Source: Muricauda sp. SCSIO 64092
GTDB taxonomy: Bacteria > Bacteroidota > Bacteroidia > Flavobacteriales > Flavobacteriaceae
Length of the DNA stretch: 64,000 nucleotides
NCBI RefSeq assembly: GCF_023016285.1
Contig: NZ_CP095413.1
Span: 2,604,001 to 2,668,000, forward strand
Direction of reading: 5' to 3'
Shown piece by piece: positions 1 through 8,541 of this stretch (its first letter is position 1; each line of letters starts with the position of its first letter). The position numbers were made by a program, and so were the translations under genes. A model generated the notes under the pieces. It was not told the DNA's origin and made no database searches. It worked only from the letters and a program-made list of their open reading frames with translations.

Positions 1-1231
1 TTAAAACACTCACGGGATTAAAGGACGATAAGTACAGGGCAGGATAACTACCTGCCAAAAGGGTCGTGAACAGGATAAACAGAAAAGAAGCGATCCAGAA
101 CCGGAATTCGCCCCACGGAAATGCCATTTGTTTTTGGGCAATTTGGTTAAAACCGTTAAGGGAAAGATTAATGATGATCATGGCCAATACAAAGGCGAAC
201 AAGGTCACCAAAAAGGATTCGATCAAAAATTGGGAAATCAATTGGGGCCGTTGTGAACCTATGGACTTGCGAATGCCCACTTCCAATGCCCGTTTTTCAG
301 ACCGGGCCGTGCTCAAGTTCATGAAATTGATACAGGCCAAAAGGAGCACAAACGCTCCAATGATCCCAAAAAGCCATACGTAGGTAATACGGCCACCTAC
401 CTGCTGACCTTGCTCAAAGTTGCTCTTCAGGTGCCAATCGTTCATGGGCAACAAAAAAAGCTTTGGGTCGAATTCCGCCAGATCTTCATCGGCGTCCTTA
501 ACAATAGTAGCAATGGAGTTTGTAACGGCCTGCATGGTAGTGTTGTCCGCGATTTGTACAAAAAGCTGAAAGGAGTTCCTGCCCCAGATGTCAAGACTGG
601 ACCGGACCCATTCATTGGTGCTGGCATAGTGTCCCCAGGGCATTAGAAAATTGAGCTCTCTAAATGAAGTAGTAAAGGGAAGGTCTTCATAAACGGCAGT
701 AACCATCATGTCATGGGTATTGTCCACGTTGATTACTTTTCCAATGGGGTTTTCCTTACCAAAAAGCGCATCTGCAGTAGATGCATTGAGCATTATGGAA
801 TTGATTTCATCCAGGGCATCCCTTTCTCCCTTGATGATGTTAAGATTTAGGAGTTCGGGAGCCCCGGATTCCATGAAGTTACCGTTGCGGGCAATTTTGT
901 TCCCTTCATATTCCAGGAATTGTTGCATGGTCCACGATGATATGACCACATGCTCAAAATTATCACCATAATCCCGTCGCAGCGCCTGCTCCAGGGGAAG
1001 GGGTGTAAACGCGTTGGTACTGGTGTTCCCATTCTGGGTTATGGATCGATACACCTGGGCAATTCTATCCTTATGGATGAAATAATCGTTCTGTGAAAAT
1101 TCGTCCTCGATCCAAAGGCCTATTAGGACGGCCAAGGCCATTCCTAAAGCCAGCCCCCCAATATTTATGATGGTAAACCCTTTGTTTTTGAACAAATTTC
1201 GAAAAGCAATTTTCAAATGGTTTTTAAACAT
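1..1231 (-). CDS. FtsX/MacB-type ABC permease, seventh of array (3' end cut by window)
   Basis: About 410 N-terminal residues are present and the frame runs off the left edge. The start at 1231 gives MFKNHLKIAFRNLFKNKGF, the amphipathic start shared by all permeases here. TM1 lies near residues 20-43, followed by a periplasmic MacB_PCD-like domain. A second membrane block then begins (WLFGIIGAFVLLLACINFMN) with the FtsX-type signature RALEVGIRKSIGS. It is closest to the permeases at 1250 and 8524, which share GLWI-type TM1 ends and a WHLKSNFE-like stretch before TM2. Family knowledge: such permeases pair with a LolD/MacB ATPase to move lipids, lipoproteins, peptides or drugs mechanically across the envelope. 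The substrate here is unknown. Confidence 0.9.
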   Translation of the reverse strand, partial: MFKNHLKIAFRNLFKNKGFTIINIGGLALGMALAVLIGLWIEDEFSQNDYFIHKDRIAQVYRSITQNGNTSTNAFTPLPLEQALRRDYGDNFEHVVISSWTMQQFLEYEGNKIARNGNFMESGAPELLNLNIIKGERDALDEINSIMLNASTADALFGKENPIGKVINVDNTHDMMVTAVYEDLPFTTSFRELNFLMPWGHYASTNEWVRSSLDIWGRNSFQLFVQIADNTTMQAVTNSIATIVKDADEDLAEFDPKLFLLPMNDWHLKSNFEQGQQVGGRITYVWLFGIIGAFVLLLACINFMNLSTARSEKRALEVGIRKSIGSQRPQLISQFLIESFLVTLFAFVLAMIIINLSLNGFNQIAQKQMAFPWGEFRFWIASFLFILFTTLLAGSYPALYLSSFNPVSVL

Positions 1232-1249
1232 GACCCCTCTTTTTTTTGG

Positions 1250-3646
1250 TTACTCCGTACGCAAACTTTTTACAGGGTTTTGCTTTGCGGCCCTAATGGC
1301 CTGAAAACTGACCGTAAGTACCGTGATTCCCATAGCGCCCAACATGGCCAGGGCAAATATCCACCACTTAAGAATCACCCGATAGGGATATTCCTGTAGC
1401 CAACCGTTCATCACATAATACGCAATGGGTACGGCGATAAAACAAGAGATGATCACCAATTTTAGAAAGTCCTTGGAAAGCATGTTCCAAACATTGAACA
1501 CGGTAGCGCCCAGTACTTTTCGTACCCCAATTTCCTTGGTTCGCTGTTCCGCTACAAAAGAGGTCAGCCCAAACAATCCCAGACAGCTGATCAAAATGGC
1601 CAAGGCCGTAAATATTCCGGAAAGGCTTCCAACACGCTCTTCGGCTGCGAATTTTTGACCATATTCCTCATCCACAAATTCGTATTCAAAAGGAATATCC
1701 GGGAAATGTTGTTTGAACACCCGTTCAATCACGGCTATGTTTTGCCCAGCACTTTGTTTGGGGTTAAGCCTTAAATTGTAATAGCTGAAATTGTTGAACC
1801 TATCATAGACATAGATTCCTTGTTTGACCGGCTCATACGGGGATTGGGCAATCATATCCTCAACCACACCAATGATTTTTAGGGGAGGGTCAGGGTCATC
1901 GCCATCATCTTTGAGCAACACCCCTATTGGATTTTGCAAACCCAAGTATTTTTTAGCGGTTTCGTTGATCAAAACCCCCAGGGAGTCAGAGGCAAAGTCC
2001 CTTGAAAAATCCCTTCCTTCCAGAATTTTGAGGTTCAGGGTTTTGGCATAATCAACGGAAACCTCGGTCCAGGCCAGATCTTCTTGAAAACCATCTGGCT
2101 TGCCTTCCCAGGTAAAACCACTTCTGTTGGACCATATTCGTGTCGTGGGACTGCTTGATGTGGCCATTTGGACCACAGCACCCGATTTTATGAACTCACT
2201 TCGCATCAACTCCGTTTTGTCCTCAAAATCCTGTGCAAAAGTCGGCACTTGGATCAGGCCTTCCTTATCATAACCTATGGGCCTATTTTTGGCGTGGTTG
2301 ATCTGTTGCATTACGATAAACGTTCCTATGATGAAGGCCACGGAAACCGTAAACTGTAAAACAACCAATATTTTCCTGGGTAACCCGGCATATCGCCCCG
2401 CTTTAAAAGTTCCCTTTAATACGTCCACAGGCCTAAAGGAGGACAAATAGAGCGCAGGGTAGCTTCCAGCCAAAAGGGCGGTAAAAAGAATAAAAACCAA
2501 GGAAACCAACCAAAAATTTGAGCTGCTCCATGGAAAGGTGATTTCCTTTCGCGCGAGTTCATTGAATCCATTTAGGGACAGCAATACAATAGCTATGGCA
2601 ATGACATACGCAAAAAGGACAACCAAGAAGGATTCACTAAGGAACTGATAGATCAACTGCCCTTTTTGGGAACCAATGGATTTACGGATACCTACCTCCT
2701 TGGCCCTTTTCTCGGAACGTGCAGTGCTGAGGTTCATAAAGTTGATACAGGCCAGGATCAAAACAAAAGTCCCAATAATTCCAAATAGCCAAACATAACG
2801 GATACGGCCACCCGTTTGAACCCCATCTTCAAAGTTGCCCCGCAGATACCAATCTTCCATGGGGAGAAGAAATATTCTTGGGTTGTATTGGACAACATCT
2901 TCATCCGCATTCTTTTTTACATCAATAATGGTGTTGGTTACCCGTTCAAATGTGGTGTTGTCCGCTATTTGCACAAACATTTGAAAAGAGTTGTTCTGCC
3001 AGTTGTCCTGGGAGTTCTGGATCCATTCCGCATTGGCCACATAGTGTTCCCAGGGAATGATATAGTCCGTATCATTAAAGGAGTTGTTGTAAGGAATATC
3101 CTTGTAAACGGCCGTTACCATGAGATCATACTGATTGCTGATCTTTAATATCTTACCAATGGGTTCGCCATCTCCAAAAAATGCCTGGGCCAAAGACTCG
3201 GAGATCATAATGGAATTGATTTGTTGCAATCCCTTTTCGTCCCCTTTAACAATTTCCAGGTTCAGCAATTCCGGACCATTGGGCTGCATATAATTTCCAG
3301 TCCGCGAAAGGCTCTTTTCTTCGTATTTTACATATTTGGTCTGTGTCCAGGAACACATCATAATTTGCTTGAAGTTATCCCCAAAACCTTCCCTTAGGGT
3401 AGGTTCCAAGGGCTGGGGAATGGCCGGGCCGGTACTTGTCCTACCATTAAATGTTTGGGATTGAAAGATTTGGGCAATCTTGTCCTTGTTCTTAAAATAG
3501 CGGTTATAGGTGAGCTCGTCGTTCATCCATAGGCCAATGATCAAGGTAACGGCCATACCCAAAGCAAGCCCCCCGATATTAATGGCCGAATACCCTTTAT
3601 TCTTTAAAAGGTTCCTCCAGGCAATTTTCAAATAGTTTTTAAACAT
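1250..3646 (-). CDS. FtsX/MacB-type ABC permease, sixth of array
   Basis: The 798 residues have the doubled Bacteroidota layout: TM1 (about 20-43), periplasmic domain, three TM segments (about 285-405), then a second TM (about 430-450), a second periplasmic domain and three C-terminal TM segments. This is twice the usual 4-TM MacB/FtsX unit in one chain. Both halves keep the cytoplasmic signature (AKEVGIRKSIGS and TKEIGVRKVLGA) that contacts the ATPase in this family. The C-terminus NPVKSLRTE is shared with its neighbours. The gene starts 17 bp after the previous stop, and its leader TTTCGTTTTTTGAT (plus-strand reading) differs by one base from the leader before three other genes in the window. 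It has no ATPase domain. Confidence 0.93.
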   Translation of the reverse strand: MFKNYLKIAWRNLLKNKGYSAINIGGLALGMAVTLIIGLWMNDELTYNRYFKNKDKIAQIFQSQTFNGRTSTGPAIPQPLEPTLREGFGDNFKQIMMCSWTQTKYVKYEEKSLSRTGNYMQPNGPELLNLEIVKGDEKGLQQINSIMISESLAQAFFGDGEPIGKILKISNQYDLMVTAVYKDIPYNNSFNDTDYIIPWEHYVANAEWIQNSQDNWQNNSFQMFVQIADNTTFERVTNTIIDVKKNADEDVVQYNPRIFLLPMEDWYLRGNFEDGVQTGGRIRYVWLFGIIGTFVLILACINFMNLSTARSEKRAKEVGIRKSIGSQKGQLIYQFLSESFLVVLFAYVIAIAIVLLSLNGFNELARKEITFPWSSSNFWLVSLVFILFTALLAGSYPALYLSSFRPVDVLKGTFKAGRYAGLPRKILVVLQFTVSVAFIIGTFIVMQQINHAKNRPIGYDKEGLIQVPTFAQDFEDKTELMRSEFIKSGAVVQMATSSSPTTRIWSNRSGFTWEGKPDGFQEDLAWTEVSVDYAKTLNLKILEGRDFSRDFASDSLGVLINETAKKYLGLQNPIGVLLKDDGDDPDPPLKIIGVVEDMIAQSPYEPVKQGIYVYDRFNNFSYYNLRLNPKQSAGQNIAVIERVFKQHFPDIPFEYEFVDEEYGQKFAAEERVGSLSGIFTALAILISCLGLFGLTSFVAEQRTKEIGVRKVLGATVFNVWNMLSKDFLKLVIISCFIAVPIAYYVMNGWLQEYPYRVILKWWIFALAMLGAMGITVLTVSFQAIRAAKQNPVKSLRTE

Positions 3647-3663
3647 GATTTTTCGTTTTTTGA

Positions 3664-6048
3664 TTATTCTGTGCGCAAACTTTCCACTGGGTTTTTTATG
3701 GCAACTTTTATGGTTTGATAGCTAATGGTGAACAGTGTAAGTGCCAATACCGTCACTATTGAAATGGCAAAGTACCACCAGTGTATTTCGGTTCTATAGG
3801 TATATCCCTGTAACCATTGCTCCATAAAGTACCAGGCAATGGGTATGGCTATGATACCGGCAATGAGGATCAATTTGAGGAAATCCATTGAAAACAGGGT
3901 AAGAATGTCCGTGATATCGCTGCCCAGGACTTTTCTAATACCCACTTCTTTTTTTCGCTGCCCCACAAAGAACAATATGAGTCCATACAGCCCCATACAC
4001 CCTATAAAAATGGCCAGACCGGAAAATACCTTGGACAGGGACAGGTAGCGTTGTTCGGTCTCGTACTGTGCGGCTACCCGCTCATCCAAAAAGCGATAGT
4101 CGAAAATGTGGTTGGAAAAGGTTTGTGACCATTCCCTTTCCAGTTGCTCCAACGTGGCCTTGGTATTTAGATGGTTGATTTTAACACCCAACTCATTGTA
4201 CCAGATTACATTTGGCGCAATGAATACGGGTTTTATTTCATCGGTAAAGCTGCTATCGTGAAAATCCTTTACCACTCCTACAATAGCGGCTTCAATACGT
4301 TCTCCGTTCACAGCCAGGGTTTTGCCCAATAGTTCCTCCGCTGAAGCCACTCCTACTTTTTCCAGAAACTTTTCATTGACAAGCATTTCGGTAATGGAGT
4401 CGTTTTTAAAGAAGTTACGTCCAGCGGCCAGCGGGATGTTGAATGCGTTCAAGTAGTCTTCATCACCCGCCTTTATCGAAATACTGAAATCTTCCCGTTC
4501 TGGGCGATTGTTGTATTTAACCGTGGTGTCCCAAAAGTTGTTCGACCCTCCAGGACTGGTCAAACAGCCCGAAACCTTTTGCACCCCAACGACCTGTTTC
4601 AACCGTTCCTTAAGGTCATAAAACTGTTCGGAGTCCATGGTTTCGGGGACTTCGAGCATCACAATGGACTCTTTATCAAAGCCTAAATCCGTCTTGGTGG
4701 CATATTCTATTTGTCTTGAAATTACCATGGTGGCCACAATCAGGGAGATGGAGATGACAAACTGTGTCACCACCAAAACTTTTCGTGTCCTGGCACCTCC
4801 CGTATCGTTATGGTTAAGCTTCCCCTTAAGGGCCAAAATGGGCACTATTTTGGATAACAATAGGCCTGGATAGCTCCCGGACAAGAAGGAAACCAATAAA
4901 AGCAAGGCGAGCAAAAAGCCAAAAAACCGAAGGCTAACAAGGTTGTCCAGGGTCAATTGTATTTCAAAGAGTGCGTTGAACGCTGGTAAAAAGAGAATGG
5001 CCATGATGATACCCAATACTGCGGCGAACAGACTAATAAGGAAGGTCTCGCTCAAAAACTGCCAAAACAATTGCTTCTTAAAACTGCCCAACACTTTGCG
5101 GATACCTATTTCCTTGGATCGGTAAAAGGCTTGGGCCGTAGATATATTTATAAAATTGATACAGGCAATAGCGATCAAAAACAGCCCTATAATACCAAAA
5201 ACGATCAAGAATACCGGATCCAGGCCCCCATACTCATAATTAAGGTGAATTTCCGACAATGGTTGCAGCTTATAGATATGCTTGTTCTTGCTAGTTGCCC
5301 TATGCTCTTTGGGAAGCTCCTCCAGAGCAGTCTCAATACCGGCGATGTCCTGATTGGGTTTTAAGCGCACAAAACACTGTAGGTTGGTAGTGATGCCCCC
5401 CCAACTTTCGCTGTGGGCAAATGCGGAATATTCCCTAAGGTTCTCAAAGGCAATGAAGATATCTGCATTCAGGAAAGAGGTGTGGGGGATGTCTTTTAAA
5501 ACCCCGGTGATTTCTATGGTCTCGTTATTTTCCAAGACAAAGGTCCTACCCACGACTTCGGCACTTCCATAAAGCTCAAGTGCTTCACTTTCAGTGATCA
5601 CTGCGGTATTGGGCGCGGATAGGGAAATGGCATTGCTACCGTTCAACAGCGGAAAATTGAAGATTTTGAAAAAATCCTCCTCGGCAAACATCACATCTCT
5701 TTTGTATTTGTTGACCGTCCCGTTTTGTTCAACATCGAGAACCAAACCTTCCCTATCCACTATTTTGGCCACTTTTTCGGCATACGCATAGTTTTCTCGA
5801 AATACTTTTGCAAAAGCCGGGGGAACACTGGCGGAATAGCCAATATTGTCCATATGCTCTTCGGTGGCCATCCTGTAGATACGATCTTGGTCGGGATGAA
5901 AATTATCAAAGGATAAGTGGTAGCCCAAAAAAAGATAGATCAATATGGCACTTCCAAAACCAATGGCAAGACCTAAAATATTAATGGTGGTGAAAACCTT
6001 TCTTTTAAGTAGGTTTCTCCAGGCGATTTTTATATAGTTTCTGATCAT
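3664..6048 (-). CDS. FtsX/MacB-type ABC permease, fifth of array
   Basis: The 794-residue protein has the same doubled 4+4 TM layout, but it is a more divergent paralogue. TM1 is followed by FLGYHLSFDNFHPDQDRIYR instead of the GLWI/DE motif of the subgroup at 1, 1250 and 8524. Coupling signatures SKEIGIRKVLGS and KKEVGIRKVLGS are present, and the C-terminus is NPVESLRTE. The first periplasmic domain carries the MacB_PCD-type stretch. The start MIRNYIKIAWRNLLK is nearly the same as that of the permease at 6098, and the DNA upstream of both starts is also nearly identical (see the repeat entries). Substrate unknown. Confidence 0.92.
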   Translation of the reverse strand: MIRNYIKIAWRNLLKRKVFTTINILGLAIGFGSAILIYLFLGYHLSFDNFHPDQDRIYRMATEEHMDNIGYSASVPPAFAKVFRENYAYAEKVAKIVDREGLVLDVEQNGTVNKYKRDVMFAEEDFFKIFNFPLLNGSNAISLSAPNTAVITESEALELYGSAEVVGRTFVLENNETIEITGVLKDIPHTSFLNADIFIAFENLREYSAFAHSESWGGITTNLQCFVRLKPNQDIAGIETALEELPKEHRATSKNKHIYKLQPLSEIHLNYEYGGLDPVFLIVFGIIGLFLIAIACINFINISTAQAFYRSKEIGIRKVLGSFKKQLFWQFLSETFLISLFAAVLGIIMAILFLPAFNALFEIQLTLDNLVSLRFFGFLLALLLLVSFLSGSYPGLLLSKIVPILALKGKLNHNDTGGARTRKVLVVTQFVISISLIVATMVISRQIEYATKTDLGFDKESIVMLEVPETMDSEQFYDLKERLKQVVGVQKVSGCLTSPGGSNNFWDTTVKYNNRPEREDFSISIKAGDEDYLNAFNIPLAAGRNFFKNDSITEMLVNEKFLEKVGVASAEELLGKTLAVNGERIEAAIVGVVKDFHDSSFTDEIKPVFIAPNVIWYNELGVKINHLNTKATLEQLEREWSQTFSNHIFDYRFLDERVAAQYETEQRYLSLSKVFSGLAIFIGCMGLYGLILFFVGQRKKEVGIRKVLGSDITDILTLFSMDFLKLILIAGIIAIPIAWYFMEQWLQGYTYRTEIHWWYFAISIVTVLALTLFTISYQTIKVAIKNPVESLRTE

Positions 6049-6115
6049 GATGCTATTTTTTTTGACCCTTAGACCATCCTCAGGGCAAGTTGATGATTTA
6101 TTCTGTCCGTAAACT
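6034..6115. repeat. Duplicated intergenic segment, copy 1, with REP-like core
   Basis: These 82 bases span the start of one permease gene and the end of the next. They match 8462-8541 apart from one substitution and two single-base length differences. The non-coding core contains CCCTTAGACC...CAGGG. This resembles the small imperfect palindromes of the form CCCTTCGAC...TCAGGG that I recall as common between genes in Flavobacteriaceae. The match points to a recent tandem duplication or gene conversion within the array. Confidence 0.8.
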
Positions 6116-8476
6116 ATTTATGGGATTGGCCAAGGCCGCTTTCATTGCCTGAAAGCTGACGGTAAACAATGCTATTATGATTGCAATTGAACCAGCGATT
6201 GCAAAAACCCATAGATCAATAGTAATGCGATAGGCAAAACTCTCCAGCCATTTTTGCATAAACCACCAAGCTAAGGGACCTGCAACAAAAAGGGCAATAA
6301 TGACCAGGCTCATGAAATCCCTAGAGAGTAATCGGACTATTCCCGAAACACTCGACCCCAATACTTTTCGCACCCCAATTTCTTTTTTGCGCTGCTCTGC
6401 AGTATATGCTGCGAGACCAAACAATCCTAAACAAGAAATAATAATGGACAGGATGGAGAATATTTTGGCAAGCTCACCTACCAACTCCTCGTTTTTAAAC
6501 CTGGAATTGAACAATTCGTTTTCAAAACGATATTCGAATGGGAAAGCGGGGTTATATTTTTTCAGAACATTCTCAATAGATGCCAGCGCATCGGCACTGG
6601 ACGATTTGGGCCTTATATTGATATATAATGAGTTAGCATATTCAGCATTGTTAAAGAACATGACCGGCCCAGTTTTTCCATTGCCGTACATATCCCCATA
6701 TAGGTAGTCTTTTACTACACCTATTACATTATAGGTGGTGTTATTGCGCGTAATGGTTTTACCAAGAGCACTATTGTCCCCCATGAGGTTTGCAAAAGAT
6801 TGCGTTATGATAACATTGGTGCTATCAACCATTCTATCATTACTGAATTGATGCCCTTCAAGCAGTTTTAGACCAACAGCACTTAAAAAGTTGGGACTTA
6901 CGTATCTGAATCGAACGAGCACGTCCTCTGTATTGCTACCCCCTTGCCAAGTTAATCCCGAACCATTATTTCCACTGGACAGCATGTTTGTATTGGTCAA
7001 TGCAACGTCGGTTACCATGCCCGAAGCAATCATCTCTTCCCTTATAGGATCAAACTTGTCGATCATATCGCCACTAACTGCCACATTTAGTAAGTTCCCT
7101 TTGGCATAGCCAACATCCCGGGATCTTACATGTTGTATTTGCTGATAAATAATGGTACTACATATAATGAAGATTATGGAAACTGCAAATTGTAGAACCA
7201 CAAGACCTTTTCGGATATTAGCTGCACTACCCTGATTTTTACCCACGCCCTTAAGTACTTGTGCCGGCCTGAAAGAGGATAGGTAGAGAGCCGGATACCA
7301 GCCTGCCAAAAGACCGCAGACCAAGGTGATGCCTAAAAGGGAAAGCAAATGAATGGGATCAAATAGTTGTAACGCAATCTGTTTTTCTACCAAGGTGTTG
7401 AAAGAGGGCAACAAAACCAATAATAAAATGATACTGAATAAGGCAGAAATACCTGCTAAAATGATGGCCTCTGCCATAAATTGCCCAATCAATCTTTTTT
7501 TGCCCGAACCCAATACCTTTCGTACCCCAACTTCATTTGCCCGTTTTCCGCTTCTTGCAGTTGAAAGGTTCATGAAATTGATACAGGCGATCAATAGAAT
7601 AATCAATGCAATGAATGCCAAAGACCTGACCAATTTAATTTTACCCCCGACTTTCTTTCCTCCTTCAAAATCAGACCGTAAATGCCAATCTTTAATGGAG
7701 TGAAGAAAAGCTTCTTTAGGGGTATCGTCCATATTGCCCATTTTTGAGGCAATCATTGCTCTGACCTTACCATCTACTTCTCCAAAATCTGAATTGGGGG
7801 CAAGTTTAACAAAGGTGTCGGCAAAGTAATTGCCATAGTCCCTTGTCCACCACATATCATCTTCCCCTAATTGAAAACGTTCAAAGGGCAGAAGCCAATT
7901 AAAACCAAATGTAACATTGGAAGGCAAATTCTTTATAACCCCCGTAACCGTAAAACTGAATTCGTTATTGATTTTTATTTCACGGTCCACTATGTCTTTG
8001 TCGGAACCAAAAAGTGCAAAGGCTGTTTCTTGGGTCAAAACAATCCCATCTGGTCTGGATAGGGCGTTTCCCATTTCTCCTTCCAAAAGGTTCAAACTGA
8101 AAATATCCAAAAAATCAGGTTGAACATATCTGCCATATCTGTTGATTCCATTTTCTCCATTTGCAAGCAAAACCTCTCCGCCCCACGTCGTTGAAGACCG
8201 GACAATTTCAGGTATTTCTTCTTTTAAATCCTCCGCCAAAGGTCCAGGGGTGGAATAAAAGGTATAAACTTCACCTTCAAAAGTTTGATTGGTAGGCACT
8301 ATGTAAATCAAATCTTGATTGGGGAAAACACCGTTATAGTTTACTTCATCCTCGACCCAAAGCAATATGAGACAGGCACAGGTAATTCCTATGGCCAGCC
8401 CAAAAATATTTAGGGCACTGTACGCCTTGTTTTTCCAAAGGTTTCTCCAAGCTATTTTTGCATAGTTTCTGATCAT
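6098..8476 (-). CDS. FtsX/MacB-type ABC permease, fourth of array
   Basis: This is a 792-residue permease with the doubled 8-TM layout. TM1 ends in LLWVEDEVNYN, linking it to the permease at 10935 (LLWVVDEYNVD). The coupling signatures ANEVGVRKVLGS and KKEIGVRKVLGS are intact. The C-terminus is NPINSLRTE. Its start lies 47 bp after the previous gene's stop, in a gap that is almost a copy of the gap before 6048. Codon use is slightly more AT-rich than its neighbours, which may mean a separate history. Substrate unknown. Confidence 0.92.
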   Translation of the reverse strand: MIRNYAKIAWRNLWKNKAYSALNIFGLAIGITCACLILLWVEDEVNYNGVFPNQDLIYIVPTNQTFEGEVYTFYSTPGPLAEDLKEEIPEIVRSSTTWGGEVLLANGENGINRYGRYVQPDFLDIFSLNLLEGEMGNALSRPDGIVLTQETAFALFGSDKDIVDREIKINNEFSFTVTGVIKNLPSNVTFGFNWLLPFERFQLGEDDMWWTRDYGNYFADTFVKLAPNSDFGEVDGKVRAMIASKMGNMDDTPKEAFLHSIKDWHLRSDFEGGKKVGGKIKLVRSLAFIALIILLIACINFMNLSTARSGKRANEVGVRKVLGSGKKRLIGQFMAEAIILAGISALFSIILLLVLLPSFNTLVEKQIALQLFDPIHLLSLLGITLVCGLLAGWYPALYLSSFRPAQVLKGVGKNQGSAANIRKGLVVLQFAVSIIFIICSTIIYQQIQHVRSRDVGYAKGNLLNVAVSGDMIDKFDPIREEMIASGMVTDVALTNTNMLSSGNNGSGLTWQGGSNTEDVLVRFRYVSPNFLSAVGLKLLEGHQFSNDRMVDSTNVIITQSFANLMGDNSALGKTITRNNTTYNVIGVVKDYLYGDMYGNGKTGPVMFFNNAEYANSLYINIRPKSSSADALASIENVLKKYNPAFPFEYRFENELFNSRFKNEELVGELAKIFSILSIIISCLGLFGLAAYTAEQRKKEIGVRKVLGSSVSGIVRLLSRDFMSLVIIALFVAGPLAWWFMQKWLESFAYRITIDLWVFAIAGSIAIIIALFTVSFQAMKAALANPINSLRTE

Positions 8477-8541
8477 GATGCTATTTTTTTGACCCTTCGA
8501 CCATCTCAGGGCAAGTTGATGATTTATTCTGTCCGTAAACT
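8462..8541. repeat. Duplicated intergenic segment, copy 2, with REP-like core
   Basis: This is the partner of 6034-6115. The core reads CCCTTCGACCATCTCAGGG, an imperfect palindrome of the flavobacterial REP-like kind. It joins the 5' end of the permease gene starting at 8476 to the 3' end of the one ending at 8524. Confidence 0.8.
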
